Shown: one piece after another, positions 1 through 11,872 of the stretch
Position numbering within the stretch: the first letter of the stretch is position 1
How the letters are laid out: each line of letters starts with the position of its first letter
Source of the DNA: Rattus norvegicus
Lineage: Eukaryota; Chordata; Mammalia; Rodentia; Muridae
Reading direction: 5' to 3'
NCBI RefSeq assembly: GCF_036323735.1
Contig: NC_086024.1
Coordinates: 64,024,424-64,088,423, forward strand
Length of the DNA stretch: 64,000 nucleotides
Notes under the pieces: generated by a model
What the model was told of the DNA's origin: nothing
Seen by the model: only the letters and a program-made list of their open reading frames with translations
The model's database searches: none
Translations under genes and position numbers: made by a program

Positions 1-2084
1 TCTGTGACAACTACGGATGGCTGGTGAGTGCAAGGACATGGTGACGTTCTTGTGGAACAGTTGCTTTTGAATGTTATGCACCAGTTATTTTGCTGTTTAA
101 TGTTAAATAAATATCTACATCACTTCCCAAGATATACAGATGCAAGCTATACCTATTTGCCTTGCCCTTCTGCATTATCAACTTCACACTCATGGATGGG
201 TATGTGCATTTATTGTACATGGAATCCAGTGGTTACCTTAAGATTCAGTACACCTGACCTTCATAAAGATCATTCAGAGCCCTGCCTCATTGTGTATTAT
301 TATTCCAGAACCCGTTTCTAGAGGCCTTTGCAGTGCTTTTAGAAACTGTGGTCTCTAAAATAATTTCTGTACCAATAAGGAGCTAGGAGGGATAGTTACT
401 GTCCCATTGGGAAAACTGCACATAATCACATATGTGCGTTTCTAATTATGATTCTGAGAGCCCCCATTCTAGTTGCTGTGGGTTTCTCAATAGCACGCCG
501 TAATTGCAGTAATACTGTTTAAATTATGTTTCCCACATTACATCATTTTTGAAGCATCTTTAATATTTCTTTGTAACCTGCAGCTGAGTTGAAAAGAACT
601 CCAGCTGCATTGACAATTTTCAAAATAACTTTTAAGTGCTTCTGGAGGACTCCCTGAGAGATGTATTTCTAGGGAACTCTTAAAAAAGAAAAAAAAAACC
701 CCAACCATACAGATTCTGAGTAAGATTGTATTATTGTATTGTTATGACCCGGTGGCCATTAGTAGACTTGGCAGATATCTTGTATTTTTCCAGCCTAATG
801 ACAAAAAGCCAAACCAAACCAAAACAAAACAAAACAAAAAAAAAAAAAACCAAAGCAAAACAAACAAGCAAACAACAAAACAAAAGACCTTGAGAAATGT
901 GGCTGTTTCCTGTCTATAACAGGTTTATTAACCTGATTCATATATTTGTTACTTTATTGCCCTTCAAAAACAGGTGATGAGCTGTGTAGATAAACCCTCA
1001 TTTTCACAATGAAACTGAAACCAAAAGTTCTTTGAAATATTAAGAACGACTTTTAAAAAGTCTAAAAATTCTAACGTTCTCCATGCTTGGAGTTCTCACT
1101 TGTTATCTCAAGCGATGACTGCTGTCTTTCTGCCTGGGCATCTAATCTGGCTTAGCTGTGCTGTGAGGGCACAGAAACGTTTCAATTAGTGCAGCAGTTT
1201 CTTCCCTGTTTTTCACTCATCTCGGAAATCTGTCTAAAATGTTTTTCTTCTTCGTCCAGGAGCAGCATGTTTGTGGGTTAAGTTTTTCTGTGTTTATTTT
1301 GTTTGTTGACTCCCATATTGTATGTTTGCAAATGCCACGGAGATCTCCCAGGCTTCTGCAGTGTCCTAAAGTAGATGCAGTTGTGTGCAGATGTGCAGTG
1401 AGGGCGTGATGTCATCCTAACGAAGGCACAGTAACAATTTCTCTACGATGACATGTTTACATGAGTCTTAAACATCAATTTGAATGAACCCACTCTTCCT
1501 AGTACATATTACATGAGACATTTGATTGAGGACATGTTCTGTTTTCCATACAATTTAAGAGGTAGCATTAGTCAGACTTATTCTTTATATTAGTTGTGTT
1601 TAAATGATGACTCTTTATAAAGCATCACGTATAAAATACTGAAAGTACCAGTTCGGGATATGTTGTATTCTACCTCATTGCACTGGTGCTCATTTGTGCT
1701 GAATACAGTTACTCAGTTGACCACTTCTCAGACGCCTCCTGGACTAGAAGTGCCTGACTGACAGCTCTAGTTTTGCTAGGTAATGAAGTTGGACTGTGTA
1801 TAACTGTGCAGTATTGAAATAGAACAACTTAGTTGCATTTTTCCCCTGAAGATCCAGTTTTAGCATTTCTTAATCCCTAGCACCACAATTTAACTTAGTT
1901 TTGTTAAAAACCATTTTATGGTATTTTCAATGTTTTTTGAATATTCATAGTTTTCTCCAATAAGGAATTAAAGTAATTTCGGTAGCTGATGTAATGTTGC
2001 TTCTCTACCTTCATTTCCCTGTATTTGATATTCATTGCTAGTCGTTACTTTATAGATATGGGCCATACTTTAAAAACATTGCAC
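1..2084. other. Unassigned sequence with A-rich simple repeat
   Basis: I recognise no gene or transposon here. An A-rich CAAAA-type simple repeat runs from about 803 to 886, and a short A-run lies near 689-698. The open frames are short and show no protein-like pattern. A pyrimidine tract ending in CAG near 1240-1260 resembles a splice acceptor, but no coding frame or donor supports it. Confidence 0.5.
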
Positions 2085-2160
2085 AGCTGCTAATTGAACT
2101 CAGAGCCGATTGCATGTTGGGTTGGTCATACCTGCTGGCAATAGGGCACTGCATCCCCAG
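2085..2160 (-). repeat. Old ID/B4-like tRNA-derived SINE, antisense
   Basis: The plus strand reads like the complement of a degraded ID-type head: 'attgaactcag' followed by a diverged linker and 'gcatccccag'. The order matches the box B to 5' end order of an ID or B4 element on the minus strand. It is strongly diverged, and no target-site duplication was found. Confidence 0.45.
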
Positions 2161-3204
2161 TATTTTCAAATTTTGTATATGAAAATGAATAAATTATAAA
2201 TAATATTTTAAATGCTTCAAGGAAATTAAATTAGTAATATTTCAATGTTATAGGCATTATTTATCTTTCTAACACAAATATGAGTTGTGTTTATGAGAAA
2301 AGACCATTTTAAGACACAGCAGAGAAATGTGCAACAGAAGAAAATAACACTACCTTAAAAATGTATGCTCTCCCCATACTCCAGAAAATAGTCAGCTTTC
2401 TCATGTTATGTCTTCCCAGTATTGTCATTTTGGTGTTAACAACTTGAATGTTAGGACAGCAGTGTATGATCAAAAATCAAAACTAGTTTAAACATGCATA
2501 GTTAGAGCACAGGACAGGACATTCTCCCACCTGCTATGACCATGTTTTCATCATTAAGATTAATAAGAATTCTCCATATCATCCAACTCCGTAGGCTTTA
2601 GTTTTCTCTGAAAATGTCTGATCATTTGTGTTCCTCCCTCCCTTGCCAGCATCAGGAACAAGGTTCACAAGGCTCTAACAATGCCTAAGAGGTCTTTAAA
2701 GTTAAAATTCAGGGCTGTCTGTCTGATGGAGAAGACGAGCGAGTCTCTTCTAGTGGATGCTCTCTGCCAGAATGGGCGGAACAGTTGGTTGTGGATAGTC
2801 TCACAAACCACTCGTACTAAGCCCTTTCTCTGTCCTCTCTGTCATCCTGCTGTAGGGACCAGTGCTGATCCTGTCCCCTCTCTGCCTCTTCTCCCCTTCT
2901 CCTTTGTACTTTACCCCTTGATTTATTCTATTCTATTTTCAAGAAATACAAATTTATTTTTTAGGTTGAAAGTGAAATCAGATTGCTGTTGGAGTATTTC
3001 TCCAGCATCCTGACCGGACTCTAGGCAGTTTGCATTACAGTATCGTCCCTATGAGCTCAGTGCGGTACAACAGCTTTCTTGACTAACTTAATGTTCACAC
3101 AGTTGTACAATTACACTCTCTTCCTTCTCCCCAGTCTAGAGTGATGACCGCTCTGCCTTCTGCTCTATGACTGAGTGCATCCCATGCCTAGTATCAGAGG
3201 AGTC

Positions 3205-3598
3205 ATGAAACACCATTCTTTCTGGGTCTGCCTTCTTTCATTTAGAACAACATCTTTCAAGTTCTTTCACACTGTGGCTAGGATTTCCTTTTATTTTAGT
3301 GTTGAATATATTTCTCCATATTTATTTACCACATTGTCTTTATTCATTCATCTGATAGACATTTAAGTCGTTTTCTATCTATGTCATTATGAGTAATGCT
3401 TCAGAGAATATGCATATGAATAGTTAATTATGCATCTCATTTCAGTTATTTTGGGCAACTATCTAGAGATGACATTGTTACCAGAAATGGTAATCTTTAA
3501 AAAATAACTTTCTTGAGAAGCTTCATATTGTCTCTGTAGCTGCTCAATCATTTTATACTCCCGCCAACAGTGCACAAATGTTACATTATCCACACCTT
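3205..3598 (-). mobile_element. Ancient LINE-1 (L1M-type) relic, first part
   Basis: The plus strand follows the complement of the mammalian L1 3' region: 'ttctttcatttag', then 'gttgaatatattt', 'ttattcattcatctgatagacatt' in outline, and 'gagtaatgct'. This is the familiar pattern seen when an old L1 lies on the minus strand. Stops and indels are frequent. The match breaks at a microsatellite at 3600 and resumes at about 3772, so the simple repeat grew inside the relic. Confidence 0.65.
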
Positions 3599-3599
3599 G

Positions 3600-3669
3600 A
3601 CAACACACACACACACACCCCAAACACATACATGCTTACATACCACACTCTCCTGATAGATCTCACACA

Positions 3670-3762
<93 letters not shown>
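3600..3762. repeat. Compound (CA)n-(GA)n microsatellite
   Basis: Short CA runs start near 3602. An almost pure CA tract spans about 3664-3713 and passes directly into a GA tract (3714-3762) with one GC interruption. Alternating purine-pyrimidine next to polypurine-polypyrimidine DNA can adopt non-B structures. The apparent open frame across it is an artefact of the repeat. Confidence 0.95.
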
Positions 3763-3764
<2 letters not shown>

Positions 3765-3771
3765 AAGAGAG

Positions 3772-3890
3772 CACTTTCCTAACAAGTGTGAAGGGATACT
3801 TCATTTTATTTTGAGATGACTTAGGGACATGAGCACCTCCTCATATACTGCTGTCCAACTCTATGCCTTTTTCATGAAATATCTGTATAA
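3772..3890 (-). mobile_element. Ancient LINE-1 relic, continuation after the microsatellite
   Basis: The reading 'caagtgtgaagggatacttcat', then 'gacatgagcacctcctcatata', follows the L1 antisense pattern (AAGTGTGAAGTGGTATCTCAT ... GAGCATCTTTTCATA). It continues in register from the segment ending at 3598. The two are parts of one minus-strand insertion split by simple-repeat growth. Confidence 0.6.
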
Positions 3891-3901
3891 AGCTAGACTC
3901 T

Positions 3902-4070
3902 TGGGCTGTTGAAATGGCTCAGTGTGTGAAGACACTTAAATCATTCCTGATGACTTGAGTTCCGTCTCTGGAAACCACATGGTAGAAGGACAGGAACAAC
4001 TCCTCCCTGTTGTCTTCTGACATCCTGATGCACACAACGCATGCACACACACAATAAATATATACAATAA
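3902..4070 (+). repeat. B3/B2-family tRNA-derived SINE, plus strand
   Basis: It starts with 'gggctgttgaaatggctcagtg', the B2/B3 head with its tRNA-like box A. It continues through a degraded box B ('gagttccgtctctgg'), 'aaccacatggtagaagg', 'gttgtcttctgacatcc' and a CA/ATAAATA-rich tail. The body order suits B3 better than B2. It is diverged, and no clear target-site duplication was seen. Confidence 0.7.
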
Positions 4071-5752
4071 TTACCGGAAATGTAATGAATTACTAGACTG
4101 TATAAATCTCAGTGGCGGTTATGTTTTCAGTCTCTGAAGAGAATGTCTGAATAAGTCAATTATGAGACAGGATTGAGCCACTTAGAGCTTGCAGTTACAG
4201 AGAGGTAGCATCTATACACTTTGAAAATATTGTGACATTGATATTTGATACTGATATATCTCAAATTTAACCTTTGATCTTCATAATTTTTATCTGAGGT
4301 CTTAAGAAAATCTTAAGAGGTTTTATTAAATTTATCAAGTATCTTTGTTTTTTCTAATTTCACTATTGCATATGGAGAACATTTTTATTGCAATACCAAA
4401 CTTTCTGCTTTTGAGTTGCACAAAGTATATAAAAAGTGTTATTGGTATTTTATATAGACTTCAAAATAATGACAAATGAGAGAAGACATTTACTCCAATT
4501 CGGTTCGGGAGATTTTAGAGAAGCTAACTTAAAAAGGGTCCCGTGAATCATGTAAACACAGGATGTTTTACTGTATGTGACTTAGGCAATTATGTAAGTA
4601 TCACCATTGCTCCCAATTCAGTTACAGGCTAAACAACATTGTAGTTTAAATTAAAATTCCAGCAGATTATTACAACAGTAAAATTTCTTGAAGGTTGAAC
4701 CTCTCAATACAGAAATGCAAACGAATCAGCTGTGAGGTACCACGTTCATCCACCACACTGACAGTGCTGAAACTGTGTTCTGTGGTCCTGCGCTCCAGGG
4801 ACCAGGTTACCTCTTCCAGGCACATAAAGTGCTTCAAACTTTGACGAAGGTACATGGTTGATATTACGGTATATCTTCTTTGATTTAGGGTTCTTGCTAC
4901 AAGAAAAACTTAAAGGGAATAGGGAAAAGCCATACACATCTAATTATATGAAGGGTTTCACTAGAGAATGTTTAAAATGATAAACATTCAATAAAAGCCT
5001 GACCTGTAAACACTATAGAGTGATAGCTGCATGTTGGTAGGTACATCTGATTATCAAAAGTGTACACTCAGATTTTCCTGTGCATTGTACACAATGACAT
5101 GGCAAATCGCCTGTGGTATACACATAAATAGTAACTAGGTTGGGTAATTACATTTATTCTTTCATGTTTTTGCTATGTTTTTTATGTTTATGTGCAAGAA
5201 AATTGAATTAAAATACACAAAAATGTTAACACTTGGTACTGATAGCTTTCAGATAGTAGATTTTTTTCAGACGTTAACCAATATGATTTTAAAAGTAAAA
5301 ATGAAAGTAAAAAATTTAAACACGTTATCATAATTAGCTAAAAATACAAGAGTATGAAAATGTAGGGAATTCATTTAGTGAATATGGTCTGCTAAAGCCT
5401 TTTTCTGTTGACTTACCTTCCTATTGGGTTTTGTGCAGGTAAAACAACACGCAGTAACCATTCCATTCACCACGGTCTGAAGTGCTATTCATAAGCATAG
5501 CAAAATCATTCCAGAAAACTGAAATTAACTAAGTAACTCCCACACAGGCATGATTTGCATATTAATTCCAGTTAATGTTTTTATGGATGTGACAGACTTA
5601 TTGTAGTCACGCAGTATTTTTTTTTTATTTTAAAAAAATCACATACTGTGAAAGGAACCGAATACCAGGCAGTTGCTGCAGACCATTCCTGGTACGGAAA
5701 ACCACACTCTGGGAGGGTACTTGTGTTGGAGTTTTATTTCATCTCTTGGTGA

Positions 5753-5753
<1 letters not shown>
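4071..5753. other. Unassigned AT-rich sequence
   Basis: I see no recognisable gene, SINE, LINE or LTR over this 1.7 kb. Short open frames on the minus strand near 4670-4940 (61-63 codons) overlap each other and lack exon signals. Confidence 0.4.

Positions 5754-5796
<43 letters not shown>
5754..5796. repeat. (CA)n microsatellite
   Basis: An uninterrupted CA dinucleotide tract of about 43 bases, followed by an A/T-rich stretch. It is read directly from the sequence. Confidence 0.97.
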
Positions 5797-5800
<4 letters not shown>

Positions 5801-6449
5801 ATAAAAGAAATAAAAGATAGTTGGCAGAGGTGTTTTTTTTTATTTTGCTACTGAAAGTATTTCTGCCTTTTAAACAAACAGATAATTACTGTTTCATTTA
5901 AGAAGATTACATATAAATATAAATTAGACCTGACCTCAGCTGAGTTTCATTACCCTCTTCTGTATCCGGTTTTCCAAGTGTGGAGAGGCTTTCCCAGGTG
6001 CCTTCAGGTTGTAAATCTCTGTTTTAGGAGACTTGTTTTCTTTTATGGGAGCACTTAGGAGGAATTGCCCATCATTGTTGAATTGGTGTTGTGGGTTTTT
6101 AAGGGCATTTTCTCAATGGCATTCTGGTCCATTCGTGTCAATTGTATTAAACGAACTTTTATCTCATTTATAATCTGAATTTGTCTACAGGTAGTTGGAG
6201 TTCTCCTCCTTCTTATGTTTCATTTTCTCCTTTCCTCTTTCTGTCTGGCCTCTTACAATCCTCCTCTGCCTTTGAGCATCCTGCTCACCGTGCTCCTCTT
6301 ACATGGACATGGACTGGCGTTTTTTCTGAACCAGAACCAGGTTATTAATTTCATTTTGGTTTTATAGCCTTTTGATCTTTTGGATTGAAAGGCCTTTCAT
6401 TTCTTTTTTATTTTATTCCTCCTCCTCCTTATTTATTTTATTTATTTTA
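5797..6449. other. Unassigned sequence
   Basis: No repeat or coding segment was recognised. The right end is T/C-rich (CCTCCTCCTT and TTTATTTTATTTATTTTA) and probably belongs to the A-rich tail of the antisense B1 that follows. Confidence 0.4.
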
Positions 6450-6586
6450 CAATAGGGTTTCCTTTTATATAGCGATGGCTGTCCGGGAACATAACATGTA
6501 GCCTATTGTGTCCTCAAACTCACCATCCCCCTGCCTCCATCTCCCATGTTCTCTAGTCAGAATTATGCTCTACCATGCCTTGCTTA
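6450..6586 (-). repeat. Diverged B1 SINE, antisense
   Basis: The plus strand reads 'agggtttccttttatatagc', 'ggctgtccgggaacat', 'cctcaaactcacc', 'cctgcctccatctccc', then 'ttatgctctaccatgcc'. This tracks the complement of B1 (7SL-derived) from its tail to its head. Its divergence suggests an old copy. The T-rich bases before 6450 fit the reversed poly-A tail. Confidence 0.75.
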
Positions 6587-8334
6587 GTTTGTTTCTATAA
6601 AATTGCTGATGTTAGAATTTCATTCTGTGGATTTGCTCTGAAAGGAAATTTTGCCATAAGCAAACATTAGCTGTATAGTACTTTGCTTGGAATTTTTAGA
6701 CGAAAAGTTTTTTTTTCCTCATTTGAATTGTCATTAATTATTGAAATTATTTTGGTTGTTACATTGTAAAAAGGGAACATCATTAGTGTATTTATGTATC
6801 AATTATCTGTACGTTATTTTAAGGTGTTCATGAGTGTGAATAGTTCTGCCACTCTCTGGACATATAGAGCCCTACATTTTTTGTGAAGTGGAGATTATTC
6901 TCTATTGATTTAAATTTGAGTATGTAAGTCAAACTTCTTAGATTATTTCCCCCTGCTTTTGCACTTCATTGATTTTCTGCAGAAACTGGCAAGGCTGCTG
7001 CTGGCCCGGGGTGTGCTGAAATTAAGCTTGTGTTAAGTTTCGGTTTATTGCTACCATGTAAACTAAAATCCTGCCTTAGCCAGTCATGGCCAGTTCACCA
7101 TTAATAAACCCTCTCTGACAGTGTGACTTTTGCTGTGTTCGTGTACTAAGGTTTAGGAATGAAGAGGTTTGAGAGACTGTCTTTTATTTATCAATAGTTA
7201 CACAGATGTCAAGTCCTAGAATCATAGTGGGTAATTTTGCAGCCAAGACTATACATATTGGAAACTATTACATTAATTCCTATATGCTGTAGAAATTATG
7301 AAAATTTAAAAGAGAAAGTAAGTTCTTTAATTACTGTGCTGACAAAGACTGCATTATAATTCAGATTAAAGATGCATTGGTATTTAACCGGCAGTAATTT
7401 AGGTTGAAGGATTTATATTATCACTTGAGGTATTTTAATGTATATGACTTAGTCACAAAGGCAAGGATTAAAAAGTAAGCCAGCATTTTACAGACCTTTA
7501 AAAGGGCATGTCGAGTGTTTCGGTACTAATCACTCTATAGTTCTGCACCTTTTAATTAAATTAAGCACTAATTACATAGTTTCTCCTCATTTTAAGCTTT
7601 GGAATGTGAGTCTGTTAAGGGAGTACTTAAATTGAATCCCCATTTCAATGTCTACATTCAACGACCTAGGAATGTAGAGACTACGGACATAGTTAGAGTA
7701 TAACTCCAAAGCTTTGCATTAAGAAATATAACTGTAATTTTCCATTTAAAGGTTCCCTGTCCCTTTTAAAAGATTACTTCTTGATGTATTACAGACGTGT
7801 GAGAATCTCAACATCAACCATCACTCATGTAGAAAGCAAGATTTTTGTAGATTTTTTTTGAGAATACTTGCATTTTACTTAGGAAAACAAATGCATCTTC
7901 TCATATATGAAATCTTCCTTACTATACATAAGCTTCTTAGAAAAAAAATGGATTGAAGATAGTCTTTTACACCATTGCCATTTATTTAGTTAACATGGCC
8001 ATGGCAACTGTTATGTAATGAAGCAGGACTTTGCATATTTTTTTCTTTTATTGGAGGTTGTAATCTGCTAATACTGAACCAACTGGGATCTGGCTTAAAT
8101 TCTTCTGGCATCGGTTCATGGCTCTTTTGTATTAAGTCAGGTAGAAAGGCAAGCATGGTTTTCTCCTGTAAATGTTGCTGTCTTCTAGCAGGTCCACAGG
8201 GTTTCTGGAAAGTTCTTAGTAAGCCCTACTGCTTCTCTGCTTGACTTTGGGGCACTTAGTTTTCAGCTCACACACATTCGATGGCTTTTGTTGTCTTCAA
8301 GAAGCACAGGTTTGCATGTCCTTCCCTCCGTCTT
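6587..8334. other. Unassigned sequence, partly resembling conserved non-coding DNA
   Basis: There is no recognisable repeat or gene. The segment about 7480-7700 is AT-rich, free of simple repeats, and contains homeodomain-type TAATTA/TTAATTAA cores. It is listed among the findings as a possible conserved non-coding element. Confidence 0.35.
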
Positions 8335-8890
8335 TCCATCCATCATTTGCCTATTCAACAAACATGTGCTAAAGGCTTTATTTATTCCAACCGCTCTGTG
8401 AAAAGATTAAAAAAATATGGAAGGAGTTGTTTCTAGATGCAAAGGTTTTTGTGTTCAGGAAGAGGAACAAAATAACCCACAGTATGATAGAGTATCTGGC
8501 CAAAGCAGTCATGTCTGACAAGGTTTCCTTGAGGCGCTACCAGGACTCACTAACCTCTGTGAGAGAAGACTGCTCAGAAGTGAAAGAGGAGGAAGTTCAA
8601 GTAGCTTTGGAGTGAAAGAAAGTAGGGGTAATAAGATTCTAAACCTGTAAAAGCCAGTCAGATTGTAAAATGCCTTATAAGCAATGTTAAGAATCTTGAT
8701 GTCTCTCAAAGGTTTTAGACAATCACTGTGCTTCAGAGTCTGATCTTATCAGAGGACAAGGACAGTAACTCAGGAATGGTGTGGACTCAGCAAGTGCTCA
8801 GGAGGTGGTTGGAGACAAATGAGTCATCTACCGATGTGGCAAGACTTTGGACTGATGGTGACTACAGGGAAGCCTGGGTGCCCTTTTAGG
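8335..8890 (+). repeat. Ancient mammalian interspersed repeat, family unresolved (copy 1)
   Basis: The interval opens with 'attcaacaaacatgtgctaa' (the 'attcaacaaatatttattga' theme). It runs through 'gaatcttgatgtctctcaaa', 'ttttagacaatcactgtg' and 'gatcttatcagag', then 'tgtggactcagca' and 'aggaggtggttgg'. The same order occurs in a common old mammalian repeat whose consensus includes 'gccttgtatgccatgctaagga' and 'gtgacatgatcagat' motifs. I cannot assign the family name with certainty; an old LINE 3' segment is the likely class. The 62-codon frame inside it (8427-8615) is not evidence of a gene. Confidence 0.55.
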
Positions 8891-11807
8891 TTCTGACCTC
8901 GGAGGGATGTGCACAGCTGATGATGTCTTGACAGAAGAAATGGGGCAGCGGGAGAAGGCACCGTCACCTGTGCTCACTTTACCCAACTAGCTTTCATCCT
9001 GGATGATAGCATGGCTAGTTATTCTTTGTTACCCATCACGGTACATCCAGCCCTGGAGTGATTTCCTCACATGACCTATGACTGGTGATCTGTGATTTGT
9101 TTTCTGTCTTTAAATAACAGCTTTCTTTGATCGGTGGTTTAAAGATAAAGGCATTTATTATAGACACTATCTTTGCATTGAAATGTACAGTAAGTTGTTA
9201 ACAATGGGGTAAGGAAATCAAGAAAATTGTAGTGAAGTTATAAATACAAGAGAAAAATAGAAAAATAAGAAATAACTTTGTATTATAAGCTCCTATGGCT
9301 TATAGCACCTGAAAGTTTAGGCATTAATTATCCTCTAATAAGCTTTGAGTATTGCACTCTGGAGTCTATTTTTAGAGAGCATCCTGGTCTTCCTTTGATT
9401 TATTTTATTTTTCCCTTATGCTATATGCTGTCTTAGCATTCCAGGAAAATAAAAATTTTAAATTGCCACCATTGGAAATGAAACTTTCTCTTTCCTAGAA
9501 TAGCACTCATCCCCATAGAATATATTCCTTCCTACTAAAATAGGTTATTCTATTTTTTTGTGGAATGATGTTCAGAACATTCGACTCTATGGGATGATGA
9601 GTGAGGAGAATTCTGGTGCGCCGCTATGATTACCACTTTCTTCTGACTCAGCTTCTTTCACCTCCTACTCCAACCTGAGCCATCTTACCAGAAGGTATCT
9701 TGCTTGCCTGCTATACTCTGAATCTTAAGCTGCTCTGGAGTTAACATTGTATCACATTTGGAGCATATCTCAAATCTCCACAGTATGTACCACAGTAGAA
9801 CTTCTAGGAAGGCAGCTTCTAGTGCCTTTGAGAAGTAAACACCAGGGTTCTACTCCTGTCAGTCCTTTGGATGATGTGAGCTTTAGAAAGGAATGCAATG
9901 TTCTCTTAAGTATGGCTGCTTACAATTGAGTCTTCAGAATGTCTCCAAGTATAAACAACCCTTTATTTTTGCCTCACCTTAGATGTCGTTAGTCCTTACT
10001 TAGATTTCACAGTCTAAAGTAGTCTCCCATTAAGCTGAATTGTGAGTTTTTATTATCATGATGATGGGAGAAACTTGTATCCTTCCTTGATTATCTTGTG
10101 AGAACAAACTTTAAAGTAATTACAGCGCAGATTCAGTTGGAGAGTGGCTGGCTTCTGGCTACTTACTGAGTTGCTTTTCTGGTTCCTGCACATTGCTTTC
10201 TGTATGAATATGCTATCCTGTCACCAGAGCTGACTACCCACCTCATATTCTGTCGAATTGTGAGTGTGCTCAAGCCCTTTGGTAACCTTGTAAATAATCT
10301 GGGGGCCCTCTCTGTTTCATATCCCCAGTACTAGGAGTCTTCGGTCAGGTAACTCTTGAAGATTCTAGGGAGCTTGCATGAACTAGGTTTCCATGCCTCC
10401 CCGATACCCTGCAGTGCCAGTGCTCTCTCCCAGTGCTCCCCACTTCTGTTCCTGTCTATTCCCATCCCCAGCCATCCTCAGTCTACTCACAGCAAAATCT
10501 ATTTTATTTCCCCTTCCTAGGGCAAGCCGTGCATGCACCCTCATTTTGAGCCTCCTTGTCTCTGGGTCTGTGGATTGTTACTTGGCCATTGTTACTGTTG
10601 TCAATAATCAATGAGAGTCAGATTCTGATTTCTAGTTTTCTAATCCTTATGGTTTGGATAACTATAAGGACTGCATTAGGAATGAGTGGGTTTTTTTTTT
10701 TTTTTTTTTTGTTGTTAGTCCCTTTTGACATACTTTGTGTTTATAAAGAGACAGGAAACGTGAATATTTTAAAAATATAACTGCCGAGATGATATTTGTT
10801 TTGAAAGTAAGAGCAAATTTTGGGAATATGCAGAATTTATAATGACCTATTGAATGATTTCTGGCATTTTCCAAACTTGATTAAATTTAGGCTGGTTTGG
10901 GGAGGTAATGAAATATTAACTTCACAAACTTCAGGAATCTGATTATCCATGGACAGATTCTGCTTTAAGCATTTAAAGTTTTTCTTATGCAATTGAAGAA
11001 CAAAACAAACACTCTGCCCTAGCCAAATCCACGATGGACAGGCTGTTCCCAGCATCCTTTTGTCTGTCTCCATATATTCTACATTTTGATCATAATAAGC
11101 AATTTTATTTTTCGACTGTGGATCCAGGGAAATGTATTCTTGTGTTCAGAAGATCTTTTTTCGCTGCGTTTTCATCCTGTCACCTCTTTGGTGAGGAGTC
11201 TTTGATCAATCATCTAGGGATGCCAGTCTGTGCTTTGAACGCACCTAACACTTCTGTCTCTTTGTCTGTCCCATCACTCAGTTAGCGTCATCCTCCCACT
11301 TGTAATTCTGTTCCAGTTTTCAGATCCTTTCTCAGTCTTACAGGATAGTGTGAGCCTCAGTCTTCCACAGTCTGTCTCGGGTGCTGCTGATTATTGTACC
11401 CTCCCATGTAGTCATTACCTGTTATCCTAATCCTTTTAGTGGGTGAGAAACAAGGCAGTTGTTATTTTAGGGCCTTACGAGCTAGTGGAGAATTCAGATA
11501 ATTTATCAGTAGCAACACACTGCAAGTGCTGCAATGGGAGCGTGTGTGAGAAGCTAAGGGAAGGCCACTTAGCGCTTGCCTGCCAAGAACAGTTTTTATT
11601 TCTTGCCCTGTTCTTTGAACAATTTTCTAATTGCTCTGCTTTCTTTCTATATCAATGAGAGAATATTTTTTAAACAAAATATTGATTGTCTATGGAAAGA
11701 CCCTTATTCATTGTGTACTGTAAAGGTGTCACAAATGATTGCTTTTTATTGTAACTAAGTCAGTGCTGGGCCGGGGGAGGCCACTTTAGAAACAGTGCAA
11801 CACCTGT

Positions 11808-11810
<3 letters not shown>
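8891..11810. other. Unassigned sequence, with poly-T tract
   Basis: No gene or clear transposon was recognised in these 2.9 kb. A T-run of about 21 bases at 10690-10710 could be the reversed tail of a lost retroposon, but no SINE body follows it. Open frames of 60-84 codons occur on both strands and overlap without a consistent frame. Confidence 0.4.
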
Positions 11811-11859
<49 letters not shown>

Positions 11860-11872
11860 ACGCACACACACA
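11811..11872. repeat. (CA)n microsatellite with CG-containing variants
   Basis: A CA tract with a few CACACG variants near its right end. The Cys-Val-rich open frame on the minus strand over it is a translation artefact of GT repeats. Confidence 0.96.

Noticed and set aside
10690..10710. Poly-T run that might mark an antisense retroposon
   Set aside because: No SINE, LINE or processed-gene body follows it on the right, so the origin cannot be supported.
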